From assembly GCA_018713005.1 (NCBI GenBank), contig DVFX01000027.1:1-30937 (forward strand): a stretch of DNA of 30,937 bases. Direction: 5' to 3'. The notes beneath the pieces were generated by a model. The model ran no database searches. It was not told the origin of the DNA and saw only the letters and a list, made by a program, of their open reading frames with translations. The stretch comes from Scatomorpha gallistercoris. GTDB lineage: Bacteria > Bacillota > Clostridia > Oscillospirales > Oscillospiraceae. Positions 1 through 7,607 of this stretch are shown piece after piece; position 1 is the first letter of the stretch, and each line of letters begins with the position of its first letter. Position numbers and translations under genes: made by a program.

Positions 1-684
1 GCCGAAGGCGAGGTCACGGACGACGAGGTCACCTTCGCCCTGGGCGAGGGTACGCTTGACTACCGCATTCTCGTCCCCGAGGGCAGCACGGTCACGGTCA
101 ACGGCGTTGAGCTCGACGACAGCTACAACACGGGCGACACCGTCGTCCCCGCCTTCCTCGAGGGCTACGGCGACTACGGCACCCTGCCTGAGCTGGAGCT
201 CTGGCTGGTCGAAGGCCTGCACACGGCCCCCGAGATAACCGTCGCGGACTCCGAAGGCGAAGAGCTCGGTGAGCCTGTGGTCAACGGCAATGAGCTCGCC
301 TTTTTCGCCGCCGGCGACCAGACGCTCGAGGACGCGCACTCCACCGAGGCTTCAAGCTTCATGAATGCCTACATCGACTACCTCACCGGCGAAGGCAGCA
401 GCGACGAGGACTACACCGCCCTGCAGGCCCTGGTGCTCGACGGCAGCTCCCTCGACACCGCGCTGAGCGAGCTCCACGACAGCTATGAGGCCAGCGGCCT
501 CACTGCGGAACGCGTGCGTGTGCGCGACGGCAGCTTTGTGAGCATCGGCGCCACCTGCTTCACCTGCACGGTCGACGTCGAATACGCCCCGGCCGAAGAG
601 GACGGCGAGAACACGAACGCCGCCTACACCGTCGTGTTTGTGATGAACGGCGGCATCTGGCTTGTGTCCAGCGTCGTCAGCTGA
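1..684 (+). CDS. Hypothetical protein, 3' end only (C-terminal 227 residues)
   Basis: The reading frame is open from base 1 and ends at TGA 682-684; the start lies outside the window. I do not recognise a named family. The visible protein is acidic, with very few Lys residues. Its first part has beta-rich stretches such as STVTVNGVELDD (a 'V-x-V-N-G' hairpin typical of extracytoplasmic Gram-positive proteins). The last ~110 residues look like an NTF2-like/SnoaL-type fold: a helical start (MNAYIDYLTGEG), then strands ending in YTVVFVMNGGIWLVSSVVS. This resembles the C-terminal layout of zinc-ribbon/TcaA-like membrane proteins of Clostridia, but that is inference. A strong hairpin terminator follows the stop by 16 bases, so it is the last gene of its transcript. 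Confidence 0.75.
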   Translation, partial: AEGEVTDDEVTFALGEGTLDYRILVPEGSTVTVNGVELDDSYNTGDTVVPAFLEGYGDYGTLPELELWLVEGLHTAPEITVADSEGEELGEPVVNGNELAFFAAGDQTLEDAHSTEASSFMNAYIDYLTGEGSSDEDYTALQALVLDGSSLDTALSELHDSYEASGLTAERVRVRDGSFVSIGATCFTCTVDVEYAPAEEDGENTNAAYTVVFVMNGGIWLVSSVVS

Positions 685-700
685 ATAAATACGTCATATG

Positions 701-727
701 GGCGCCCGACTGTGTCGGGCGCCTTTT
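701..727 (+). terminator. Rho-independent terminator of the first gene
   Basis: A perfect 10-bp inverted repeat (GGCGCCCGAC at 701-710, GTCGGGCGCC at 714-723) with a 3-nt loop is followed by TTTT. It lies directly downstream of the stop codon at 684. Confidence 0.9.
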
Positions 728-932
728 GCGTCTGCATGCAGATACGGCTTTACAACGGCTGCTGTCTTGGGCACAATGGTTCGCTCCATCGGCCTCATAA
801 AGATATAAAAGAGCTGCCTCGTCTTCCCCGTTTAAGACAATCCCAACCCGCATATGCGCAGCCTGAGCGCAAACGAAACGTTCGCCGAAAGAAACACTGC
901 CCGCGCTTAATGACATATAAGGCAAAATACGC
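728..932. other. Intergenic stretch with no recognisable gene
   Basis: This lies between the terminator of the first gene and the terminator of the LysR gene. Both strands have only short open frames, without a ribosome site or a recognisable protein. I see no tRNA, repeat or riboswitch pattern. Confidence 0.6.
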
Positions 933-976
933 TGAAAACAATGGAGGTACGTTCTAAACCAGAACGTACCTCCATT
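933..976 (-). terminator. Terminator of the LysR-type regulator gene
   Basis: A perfect 16-bp inverted repeat (arms 940-955 and 961-976, 5-nt loop) sits 33 bases beyond the LysR stop. Read on the minus strand, the hairpin is followed by a TGTTTTC tract, which fits intrinsic termination of the leftward transcript. Confidence 0.85.
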
Positions 977-1009
977 TATTCTCAGGTAAACAAACCATGA
1001 TTTTGCAGG

Positions 1010-1900
1010 CTATTGTCTGAGCATAGTCAGCAAAGCCTCCATGTACTTCTCTGCGGCCTTGGAAAGCGAACGGTACTTTCGCCAGACGAGATAGACGCTG
1101 ACATCCAGCCCGGGCTCCAGCGGCCGGAAGCACAGCGCGCTCTCGCCCGTGGTATTTATGATCCCGTCCAGGCACAGCGCGCAGCCCATGCCCTCCTCCA
1201 CCATGAGCGAGGCGTTGTAGAGCAGGCTGTAGGTCGCCGCCACGTTGAGCGTGTCCAGTCCGCGCCCCAGCCAGGAGGAGAGCAGCGCGCCGGAAAACGC
1301 CTGGCGCGAGACAATAAGCGGCTGGTTAACAATGTCCTCCGGGGTTACGGCAGCGCGCTCTGCCAGCGGCGAATCACGCCGTACCAGCACACCCCAGATC
1401 TCACGCACAGGGAGCTCCAAATACTCGTACTTGGATATGTCTACGGTTTGCAGCAATAAGCCGAAGTCTATAAGCCCCTTGTCCAGGTCGTCGGTGACGT
1501 CCGCTCCGTCGCCGCTGGAGATGTGAAAGTGTACGTCCGGGTAACGCTCCTGCGTCCGCTGCGCCGCACGAGTGAGCAGGCGCACGCCGTCCGTTTCCCC
1601 TGCGCCAATATACACGTCGCCCGCGACAATCTGATCGGAGAGGGCAATTTCGTCCTCCGTGCGCTTCACCAGCGAGAGTATCTCCTCGGCCCGCTTGCGC
1701 AGTATTATCCCCTCGTCGGTCAGCGTGACCTTGCGCGAACCGGACACCCCCCTGTCCAGCAGCTTCTTGCCCAGCTCCTCCTCAAGCGCCTTTATCTGCG
1801 TGGAGAGCGTCGGCTGGGAGAGGTGCAGCGACTGCGCCGCGCGGGAGATGCTCTGCTCCCGTGCCACGGCCAGAAAATACTGTAATACGCGAAGTTCCAT
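1010..1900 (-). CDS. LysR-family transcriptional regulator
   Basis: A 296-residue LTTR, the usual family length. The winged helix-turn-helix occupies roughly residues 1-60 (LQYFLAVAREQSISRAAQSL then LSQPTLSTQIKALEEELG), followed by the linker helix and a periplasmic-binding-protein-like effector domain (~90-296). I chose ATG 1900 over the in-frame GTG at 1906 because AAGGAGG lies 9 bases before the ATG and only 3 before the GTG. It diverges from the DUF3737 gene. The shared region contains an ATAG-N7-CTAT operator over its own -35 box, so autoregulation is likely. LTTRs commonly control the divergent neighbour; the DUF3737 gene and perhaps the flavodoxin operon are therefore likely targets (inference). 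The effector is unknown. Confidence 0.93.
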   Translation of the reverse strand: MELRVLQYFLAVAREQSISRAAQSLHLSQPTLSTQIKALEEELGKKLLDRGVSGSRKVTLTDEGIILRKRAEEILSLVKRTEDEIALSDQIVAGDVYIGAGETDGVRLLTRAAQRTQERYPDVHFHISSGDGADVTDDLDKGLIDFGLLLQTVDISKYEYLELPVREIWGVLVRRDSPLAERAAVTPEDIVNQPLIVSRQAFSGALLSSWLGRGLDTLNVAATYSLLYNASLMVEEGMGCALCLDGIINTTGESALCFRPLEPGLDVSVYLVWRKYRSLSKAAEKYMEALLTMLRQ

Positions 1901-1932
1901 ATGCACCGGCCTCCTTAAAAGATTCCGGCGCT

Positions 1933-1961
1933 ATTATAACATTACGAGCGATAGCTTTCAA
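1933..1961 (-). promoter_or_regulatory. Promoter of the LysR gene
   Basis: Minus-strand TTGAAA (1961-1956), 17-bp spacer, TATAAT (1938-1933). The -35 box falls in the centre of the palindrome at 1941-1975, so a regulator bound there would block RNA polymerase. Confidence 0.75.
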
Positions 1962-1975
1962 CTATCGCTCGTAAT
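1941..1975. promoter_or_regulatory. Palindromic LysR operator (T-N11-A type)
   Basis: Perfect 14-bp arms (1941-1954 and 1962-1975) flank CTTTCAA. The core ATAG-N7-CTAT (1951-1965) has the dyad T-N11-A form known for LysR-family sites such as the BenM/CbnR ATAC-N7-GTAT box. It lies between two divergent start codons. No long T-run follows, which argues against a terminator. Confidence 0.75.
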
Positions 1976-1988
1976 TACATCTAAGTAT

Positions 1989-2017
1989 TTGCTATTTGCT
2001 CTCAGCGGGTGTAGCAT
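1989..2017 (+). promoter_or_regulatory. Probable promoter of the DUF3737 gene
   Basis: TTGCTA (1989-1994), 17-bp spacer, TAGCAT (2012-2017). It starts 14 bases downstream of the LysR palindrome, a usual distance for activation. A short hairpin (CCGGTT/AACCGG, 2023-2040) lies at the start of the leader. Confidence 0.5.
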
Positions 2018-2071
2018 TGTATCCGGTTAGGAAGAACCGGCGACATTTTGCGGTAAAAGGAGCGTTGACAT

Positions 2072-2923
2072 ATGACTATCATAGAAAACAAAACGATGGA
2101 CGCCGAGCGTGCGCTCTACGGGAGCGACGGCGTACTGGTGCGTGGCTGCGCCTTCGACGGCCCCGCCGACGGCGAGAGCGCCCTCAAGGAGAGCCGGGAC
2201 GTGGAGATTGAAAACTGCTTCTTCAACCTGCGCTACCCATTCTGGCACGATCACAACCTCAAAATAAGAGGCTCCGAGCTCACGGACAAGTGCCGCGCCG
2301 CGCTCTGGTACAGCGAAGGCGTTGAGATAAAGGACACGAAAATGCACGGCATAAAGGCTCTGCGCGAGTGTGCGGACGTGAAAATACGTGACTGCGATAT
2401 TATATCAGCGGAGTTCGGCTGGAGCGTGCGCGGCTGCGAGATGCGGGACACCACGGCCGAGAGCGAGTATTTCATGATGCGCTCGACGGACTTGAGCTTC
2501 AAAAACGTGAAGCTAAAGGGCAAATACTCCTTCCAGTACATCGAAAACTCCGTCTTTGAAAACTGCGAATTCGACACCAAGGACGCCTTCTGGCACGCGA
2601 AGAACGTCATCGTGCGCGACAGCGTGGTCAGGGGCGAGTACCTGGCCTGGTACTGCGAGAACGTGACCTTCGAGCGCTGCCGCATCATCGGCACGCAGCC
2701 GCTGTGCTACTGCAAGGGGCTCAGGCTTATAGACTGCGAAATGGTAAACACCGACCTCGCCTTCGAGAAGTCCGAGGTGGAGGCCACGGTGACCACGGCC
2801 ATAGACAGCATCAAGAACCCCTACGCGGGCCATATCTCGGCTCCTGCGGCGGGCGAGATCATAATCGACGACCCCATGGCGCGCTGCGAGCTGCGCATTG
2901 CCGCCGCCCGGGTCTGCGCGTGA
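2072..2923 (+). CDS. DUF3737 family protein (right-handed beta-helix)
   Basis: A 283-residue protein. Nearly its whole length (about residues 8-255) consists of imperfect ~20-residue rungs of the form 'V-x-I-x-x-C-x-F/M', for example VEIENCFF, VEIKDTKMHG, VKIRDCDI, LSFKNVKL and VIVRDSVV. These predict a single right-handed beta-helix. Aromatic residues (FWHDH, ALWYSEG, FGWSVRG, FWHAKN, LAWYCEN) recur at the same phase of the rungs. The length and repeats match DUF3737, a family of unknown function that is often encoded next to LysR regulators and oxidoreductases in Firmicutes. AAAGGAG lies 8 bases before the ATG. There is no signal peptide, so it is probably cytoplasmic. It diverges from the LysR gene and precedes the MerR-like gene by 97 bases. 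No catalytic residue can be assigned. Confidence 0.88.
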   Translation: MTIIENKTMDAERALYGSDGVLVRGCAFDGPADGESALKESRDVEIENCFFNLRYPFWHDHNLKIRGSELTDKCRAALWYSEGVEIKDTKMHGIKALRECADVKIRDCDIISAEFGWSVRGCEMRDTTAESEYFMMRSTDLSFKNVKLKGKYSFQYIENSVFENCEFDTKDAFWHAKNVIVRDSVVRGEYLAWYCENVTFERCRIIGTQPLCYCKGLRLIDCEMVNTDLAFEKSEVEATVTTAIDSIKNPYAGHISAPAAGEIIIDDPMARCELRIAAARVCA

Positions 2924-3020
2924 GGACGGCGAGTCACGTCGCAATTACGGCGGGCCGGCGCACATCGCTGAGAGGTGCAGCCATGTTACGCGCCCGCGCG
3001 GCAAAGGCAGGTATCAGACA

Positions 3021-3359
3021 ATGACCGACAAAGAAATACACGAGCGCTACATGGTCCCCGTGGAGATCATCCGCGAATACGACAGCATGGTTCAGTCCTG
3101 CGGAGACGGCTATGACGCCGCGGCTCTGCGATGTATGAGCAAAATGATGTGCCTGCACGGACTTAATTTCAGCTCAGACGAGGTGCGGAAGTACATGGAT
3201 CTCTCTTCAAGGCCGGACGAGCCCTGCGTTGAGCAGCTCTGCACCATGCTTGACAAAAAGCGCAAGGATGCGCTCGACGAAATACACACCAAAGAGGAGC
3301 AGATAAGCCGTATCGACTATCTGACTCAGGAGCTAGTGCGTCAGGCAAGGGAAAAATAG
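3021..3359 (+). CDS. Small MerR-like regulatory protein
   Basis: A 112-residue protein without signal peptide or membrane segment. Residues 10-60 resemble a degenerate MerR winged helix: PVEIIREYDSM stands where MerR proteins have 'TLRYYDEIGL', and LHGLNFSSDEVRKYMDL where they have 'LRxLGFSLEEIxxLL'. The C-terminal ~40 residues (LDKKRKDALDEIHTKEEQ through DYLTQELVRQ) form the antiparallel dimerisation helix seen in MerR proteins. The first MerR helix is missing or very short, so DNA binding is uncertain. I took ATG 3021 because an in-frame upstream ATG (2898) would overlap the DUF3737 gene without a ribosome site; the site here (AGGCAGG) is itself weak. It may be co-transcribed with the DUF3737 gene. 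Confidence 0.65.
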   Translation: MTDKEIHERYMVPVEIIREYDSMVQSCGDGYDAAALRCMSKMMCLHGLNFSSDEVRKYMDLSSRPDEPCVEQLCTMLDKKRKDALDEIHTKEEQISRIDYLTQELVRQAREK

Positions 3360-3441
3360 CCGTCGACATACGCCTTCCAAAAATGCCTTGGCAGTATAAG
3401 CGCCTGTTTATTTAACAGCAGATGCAGGGAAAGCCAGAACC

Positions 3442-3467
3442 AAGCCGACCGTTGTATGCGGCCGGCT
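3442..3467 (+). terminator. Possible weak terminator after the MerR-like gene
   Basis: An imperfect 9-bp inverted repeat (AAGCCGACC / GGCCGGCTT, one mismatch) is followed only by TTTGCG. It is the only hairpin between 3360 and the next promoter. Confidence 0.35.
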
Positions 3468-3521
3468 TTGCGCAATCACATTTATGCTTATTTTGTATAA
3501 TATATTATAAAATATAGGCAT

Positions 3522-3550
3522 TTTACATGTTTTGCGTTTTGGGATATAAT
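3522..3550 (+). promoter_or_regulatory. Promoter of the six-gene redox operon
   Basis: TTTACA (3522-3527), 17-bp spacer, TATAAT (3545-3550), in a locally AT-rich stretch that contrasts with the GC-rich surroundings. It begins 60 bases before the first start codon. Confidence 0.85.
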
Positions 3551-3581
3551 TCAGCCACCACGGACGAAAGGGATGAACTGC

Positions 3582-4631
3582 TTGAAAAAACTGCTTTGCA
3601 TATTACTGGTGTGCGCTTTGACGGCGTCGCTCGCGGCCTGCGGTGACGCGCGGAGCACCGCGACGCCCACGCCAGACGCGACGCCGAACGAGACCGAAGC
3701 GGTCACGACAACGCCGTTGCCAGCGGGAGAATCAAACGTCCTCGTCGCGTACTTCTCCTGGGCAGACAACGCCATACCGGCCGGGGACGTGGACGCCGTG
3801 GCCTCGCCAAGCGTGGTGCCGCCCGGGAACGTGCAGCAGCTTGCCGGCTGGGTACAGGAGGCCACAGGCGGGGACTTGTTCAGTATCCGCGTCACCGAGC
3901 CGTACCCGAGCGATTGGGACGAGTGCCTCGCGCGGGCAAACTCGGAGCGCGGCGAGGACGCAAGGCCGGAGCTGGCAGAGAATCTGGACAGCCTGGACGC
4001 CTACGACACCATATTTCTGGGTTACCCAAACTGGTGGTACGGCGTGCCGATGGCGCTGCTGAGCTTCCTGGAAAGCCAGGACTTCACCGGCAAGCAGGTG
4101 TACCTCTTCTGCTCGCACGGCACGGGCGGACTGGCCCGCAGCGTGGAAATAATAGGCGAGGCCATACCCACGGCACAGATAAGCGACAACATTTTCGACT
4201 GCTACGAGGAGGACGCTGCAATGAGTGAAAGTGAAATCAAGGCCTGGATTGAAGAATTGGGCTACATGAACCCCGCACAGCCGGAGACGAGGCAGATTCG
4301 TGTGACCTGCAACGGCGCCGAGGCCGTCTATGAGCTGGGCGACAGCCCGGCGGCGAACGCGCTCTATGCGCAGCTCCCGCTGACGCTGCCCGTTGAGGAC
4401 TTCAGCACCAACGAGAAGGTGTTCTACCCTCCGGAGGAGCTGGACACCTCGGATACGCCGCTGGCCTCCGGCGGGGCCGGGACTCTGGCGTATTACGCTC
4501 CCTGGGGCGATGTGGTGCTGTTCTACGACGAGTACAGCGCGAACTCCTCGCTCTACGAGCTGGGGCGCATCGTCTCAGGCGGCGAGCTGGTGAGCGGCTT
4601 TTCCGGAGAGATAACCGTGGAAGCAGTTTGA
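3582..4631 (+). CDS. Exported lipoprotein: flavodoxin domain plus cyclophilin-like domain
   Basis: A 349-residue protein. The likely start is TTG 3582, not ATG 3573: the ribosome site GAAAGGG touches the ATG but lies 9 bases before the TTG, and the TTG gives a clean lipoprotein signal (MKKLLCILLVCAL) with lipobox L-A-A-C at Cys20. A Thr/Pro-rich linker follows. The flavodoxin domain spans ~52-230 (NVLVAYFSWADN, GYPNWWYGVPMALLSFLE, FCSHGTGGLARSVE); it binds FMN and carries electrons. Residues ~237-349 match the cyclophilin-like fold often fused to such flavodoxins (RQIRVTCNGAEAVYEL to FSGEITVEAV). It should sit on the outer face of the membrane. It heads an operon, 31 bases before a second flavodoxin lipoprotein. 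The electron donor and acceptor are unknown. Confidence 0.88.
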   Translation: MKKLLCILLVCALTASLAACGDARSTATPTPDATPNETEAVTTTPLPAGESNVLVAYFSWADNAIPAGDVDAVASPSVVPPGNVQQLAGWVQEATGGDLFSIRVTEPYPSDWDECLARANSERGEDARPELAENLDSLDAYDTIFLGYPNWWYGVPMALLSFLESQDFTGKQVYLFCSHGTGGLARSVEIIGEAIPTAQISDNIFDCYEEDAAMSESEIKAWIEELGYMNPAQPETRQIRVTCNGAEAVYELGDSPAANALYAQLPLTLPVEDFSTNEKVFYPPEELDTSDTPLASGGAGTLAYYAPWGDVVLFYDEYSANSSLYELGRIVSGGELVSGFSGEITVEAV

Positions 4632-4662
4632 AATACAACCTCAGGATATGGAGAGAAGAAAC

Positions 4663-5319
4663 ATGAAACGCATATTCACCCTCGCGCTCGCCGCGCTGAT
4701 GCTCTTTGCGCTTGCCGCCTGCGGTGAGACGCAGAGCGCCGCGACGCCCACTCCGGCGGCAACGCCGGATACCGTGCCGGCTGAAACTCCGGCTACAACC
4801 GAATCGCCTGCCGCAACCGATGACGCCGGGGTCGCTGACGGCTCCAACATCCTCATCGCGTACTTCTCATGGTCGGGCAACACCGAGGCCGTGGCGGGGA
4901 TGATACAGTCCGAAACCGGCGGCGACCTCTTTGAGATAGCGCCCGCCGAGCCCTACACGGATGACTACGACACGCTGCTGGACATTGCCCGCGACGAGCA
5001 GAGCAGCGCCGCGCGCCCCGCGCTCGCAGACACGGTGGACAATTGGGAAGATTACGACACAGTGTTCGTTGGCTACCCCAACTGGTGGAGCGACGCGCCC
5101 ATGGCGGTGTACACCTTCCTTGAGAGCTACGACTGGACGGGCAAGACGCTCGTACCCTTCAACACCAGCTCAAGCGGCGGCTTCGGCCGCAGCCTCGACA
5201 GCGTGGCTGAAAGCGCCCCGGGCGCGACGATACTCGATGGCTTCACCGTGCGCTCAAGCGCCCTTGACGGCGCACAAGCCGACGTGTCCGCGTGGCTCGC
5301 CGGGCTGAATCTGGGCTGA
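4663..5319 (+). CDS. Exported flavodoxin lipoprotein
   Basis: A 218-residue protein with a lipoprotein signal (MKRIFTLALAALMLFALAAC; lipidated Cys20), a ~40-residue Ala/Thr/Pro linker and one flavodoxin domain (~62-218). The FMN-phosphate loop is present (YFSWSGNTEAVAGMI), as are the conserved GYPNWWSDAPMAVYTFLES and the flavin-binding NTSSSGGFGRSLDS segments. ATG 4663 was preferred over ATG 4648 because GGAGAG lies 7 bases before it and the later start gives a standard signal peptide. Unlike the preceding gene it has no cyclophilin-like domain and a short canonical phosphate loop, so the two are not simple duplicates. Its stop overlaps the next start by one base (TGATG), which indicates translational coupling to the membrane protein. 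Confidence 0.9.
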   Translation: MKRIFTLALAALMLFALAACGETQSAATPTPAATPDTVPAETPATTESPAATDDAGVADGSNILIAYFSWSGNTEAVAGMIQSETGGDLFEIAPAEPYTDDYDTLLDIARDEQSSAARPALADTVDNWEDYDTVFVGYPNWWSDAPMAVYTFLESYDWTGKTLVPFNTSSSGGFGRSLDSVAESAPGATILDGFTVRSSALDGAQADVSAWLAGLNLG

Positions 5320-5981
5320 TGGCGGCGAAACGCCATATTAAGACGGCGCTCGACGCGCTCATGACGCTGGGGCTGCTCTTCCAGATGGGCTACCAGCTCT
5401 ACGCCGAAACGGCGCACGAGTGGGTGGGCGCAGGGATGTTCGCACTGTTCATCGCCCACCACGCGCTGAATTTCAGGTGGTACAAAGCCGCGCTCCGGGG
5501 CCGGTACACGCCCTACCGCGTGTTCCAGCTCGCGGTGAACGTGCTGCTGCTGGCCGCGATGCTCTTTTTGATGGCCAGCGGCATCATGCTCTCGAATCAC
5601 GTCTTTGATTTTCTCGGCATAGGCTTTGGCGCGTCCTTCGCGCGGCTGGCGCACCTGGCGGCCTCGCACTGGGGCTTTGTGCTCATGGCGCTGCACCTCG
5701 GTATGCACTGGGGCGCGATAACCGCGCGGCTGAAGCTGCGGCACCCCAGCGCATGGAACGCACTCGGCGCGCTCGTCGCCTGCTACGGGCTGTACGCGTT
5801 CATCGACCGGAGCCTTCTGGACTACATGTTCCTGCGCGTGGAGTTCGCGTTCCTGGACTTCTCGGAGCCGATAGCTCGCTTTTACATAGACTGCCTGGCG
5901 ATTATGGAGCTTTTCATCTTTGCGTCCCACCACGCTTCAGAGCTGCTGCGAAAGCGCGGCAGCGCTTCACGTCATACATAA
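5319..5981 (+). CDS. DUF4405 membrane protein (cytochrome b-like four-helix)
   Basis: A 220-residue integral membrane protein with about five or six hydrophobic segments (approx. 10-28, 36-52, 68-92, 112-132, 148-163, 188-203). The histidines expected of a bis-heme, cytochrome b561/FdnI-like bundle lie in or next to the segments: His47/His48, His94, His112/His117, His126/His130 and His204/His205. This matches DUF4405 proteins, which in Clostridia are often encoded beside flavodoxins. The start is fixed by the one-base overlap with the flavodoxin stop. I infer that it passes electrons across the membrane to or from the lipidated flavodoxins. Heme binding is inferred from the histidines, not shown. 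Confidence 0.82.
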   Translation: MAAKRHIKTALDALMTLGLLFQMGYQLYAETAHEWVGAGMFALFIAHHALNFRWYKAALRGRYTPYRVFQLAVNVLLLAAMLFLMASGIMLSNHVFDFLGIGFGASFARLAHLAASHWGFVLMALHLGMHWGAITARLKLRHPSAWNALGALVACYGLYAFIDRSLLDYMFLRVEFAFLDFSEPIARFYIDCLAIMELFIFASHHASELLRKRGSASRHT

Positions 5982-6006
5982 TGTCATACGCTTGGAGGCA
6001 ACTGCA

Positions 6007-6549
6007 ATGAAAAAGAACATCGGAAACGCGCTTGCCCTGTATCCCACCCCGCTCGTCGTCATCGGCGCGATGGTGGACGGCAAGCCCAACTGGTTGATTG
6101 CCGGTCACGTCGGTATCATTGGCCACGACCACGTCATGGTTTCGCTCGCTAAGCCGCACTACACCAACAAGGGCATCAGGGAGACGAAGAAGCTCTCAAT
6201 AAACATTGTCACCGAAGATTTCCTTCCCCTCGCCGACCGCGCGGGCTGCGTCAGCGGCGCGAAGGAGGACAAGAGCGGCCTCCTTGAGTACACGGTCACG
6301 GAGGCGGGCGTGCCCACCGTCGCCGCCTCCCCGGTCGTAATGGAATGCAGCGTCGAGGACATCTACGAGACCCCGGGCTTCGAGAGCTTCATCTGCACCA
6401 TCGACAACACTTACGCCGACGAGGACGTGCTGAACATCAACGGCAAAATAGATTACAGCAAGCTCAAACCCGTGCTGTTCGAGATGCCGACCTACGAATA
6501 CCTCCGCACCGGTGAGGTCATCGGCAAGTGCATGACGCTCGGAAAGTGA
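6007..6549 (+). CDS. Flavin reductase family protein (FMN-binding split barrel)
   Basis: A 180-residue protein matching the flavin-reductase-like split barrel: N-terminal PTPLVVIGAMVDGKPNWLIA (the usual 'YPTPVVLVTTxDGxPN'), then GHDHVMVSLAKPHYTNKGI and the 'INIVTEDF' strand. These proteins bind FMN and reduce flavins with NAD(P)H or act as ferric reductases. The start ATG has GGAGG 8 bases upstream. There is no export signal, so it is cytoplasmic. It is the fourth gene of the redox operon, 25 bases after the DUF4405 gene and 7 before the aldo/keto reductase. Its exact electron acceptor cannot be told from sequence. Confidence 0.9.
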   Translation: MKKNIGNALALYPTPLVVIGAMVDGKPNWLIAGHVGIIGHDHVMVSLAKPHYTNKGIRETKKLSINIVTEDFLPLADRAGCVSGAKEDKSGLLEYTVTEAGVPTVAASPVVMECSVEDIYETPGFESFICTIDNTYADEDVLNINGKIDYSKLKPVLFEMPTYEYLRTGEVIGKCMTLGK

Positions 6550-6556
6550 GGAAAAC

Positions 6557-7594
6557 ATGAAATACACGAAACTCGGCAATTCGGCTCTGACCGTCTCGCG
6601 CGTCTGCATGGGCTGCATGGGCTTCGGTGACGCGGCGCACGGCCAGCACACCTGGACGGTGGACGAGGACACGACCCGCGAAATAGTCAAGCACGGCCTC
6701 GACCTCGGAATTAACTTCTTTGACACGGCCATAGCCTACCAGAGCGGCACCAGCGAGCAGTATCTGGGCCGCGCGCTGCGCGACTTCACGAGCCGCGACA
6801 AGGTAGTTGTTGCCACCAAGTTCCTACCGCTCACCAACGAGGAAATAGAGTGCGGCGTCACGGCGCAGCAGCACATTGAGACCATGATAAACGCCAGCCT
6901 CAAAAATCTCGGCATGGACTACGTCGATCTCTACATCTACCACATGTGGGACTACCGCGTGCCGCTCTATGACATCATGGACGGCCTCAATCGCGTGGTG
7001 CAGGCGGGCAAGGCGCGGTACATTGGCATATCCAACTGCTTTGCCTATCAGCTGGCCAAGGCCAACGCCCTGGCAGAACGCGAGGGCTTCGCCAAGTTCG
7101 TCGCCGTCGAGAACCACTACAACCTCATCTTCCGCGAGGAGGAGCGCGAGATGGCCAAGCTCTGCGCCGAGGACAACATCGCCATGATGCCATACAGCTC
7201 CCTGGCCGGCGGCAGGCTTTCAAAGCACCCCGGCGAGACGAGCAAGCGCCTCGTCGAGGACGATTACGCCCGGCTCAAGTATGACGCCACGGTGCAGCAG
7301 GACAGCGTTATCATAAACCGCGTGGCCGAGATAGCGGACTCTCGCGGCGTGACGATGACCGAAGTGGCCCTGGCGTGGCTGATGACGAAGGTAACCGCGC
7401 CTATCGCGGGCGCGACGAAGCTGCACCATGTGGACGGTCCGGCGAAGGCCGCGGAGCTCGAACTGACGGCGGACGAGTGCGCCTATCTGGAGGAGCCCTA
7501 CGTCCCTCACCGGCTCGTGGGCGTAATGGCGCAGAACACCCCCGCCGCCTCTGCCGAGCAGCACGTGTGGTCTACCGGGAACCAGAAAATATAA
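6557..7594 (+). CDS. Aldo/keto reductase
   Basis: A 345-residue NAD(P)H-dependent oxidoreductase of the aldo/keto reductase TIM-barrel family. The catalytic tetrad is intact: Asp56 (FFDTA), Tyr61, Lys88 (ATKF) and His129 (YIYHMWD). The family signature RYIGISN is at ~155-160, and the cofactor-binding end is PIAGATKLHHVDG. The length is that of the YhdN/'general stress 69'-like branch that acts on small aldehydes and ketones. It starts 7 bases after the flavin reductase, with GAGG just upstream, and is followed 13 bases later by the CMD-like gene. A role in carbonyl detoxification alongside the flavodoxins is plausible but inferred. Confidence 0.93.
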   Translation: MKYTKLGNSALTVSRVCMGCMGFGDAAHGQHTWTVDEDTTREIVKHGLDLGINFFDTAIAYQSGTSEQYLGRALRDFTSRDKVVVATKFLPLTNEEIECGVTAQQHIETMINASLKNLGMDYVDLYIYHMWDYRVPLYDIMDGLNRVVQAGKARYIGISNCFAYQLAKANALAEREGFAKFVAVENHYNLIFREEEREMAKLCAEDNIAMMPYSSLAGGRLSKHPGETSKRLVEDDYARLKYDATVQQDSVIINRVAEIADSRGVTMTEVALAWLMTKVTAPIAGATKLHHVDGPAKAAELELTADECAYLEEPYVPHRLVGVMAQNTPAASAEQHVWSTGNQKI

Positions 7595-7607
7595 AGAGGA
7601 AACAGCT

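Noticed and set aside
2898..3020. Upstream in-frame start for the MerR-like gene
   Set aside because: It overlaps the end of the DUF3737 gene, has no ribosome site, and the added residues are Arg/Pro-rich and unlike the protein core.
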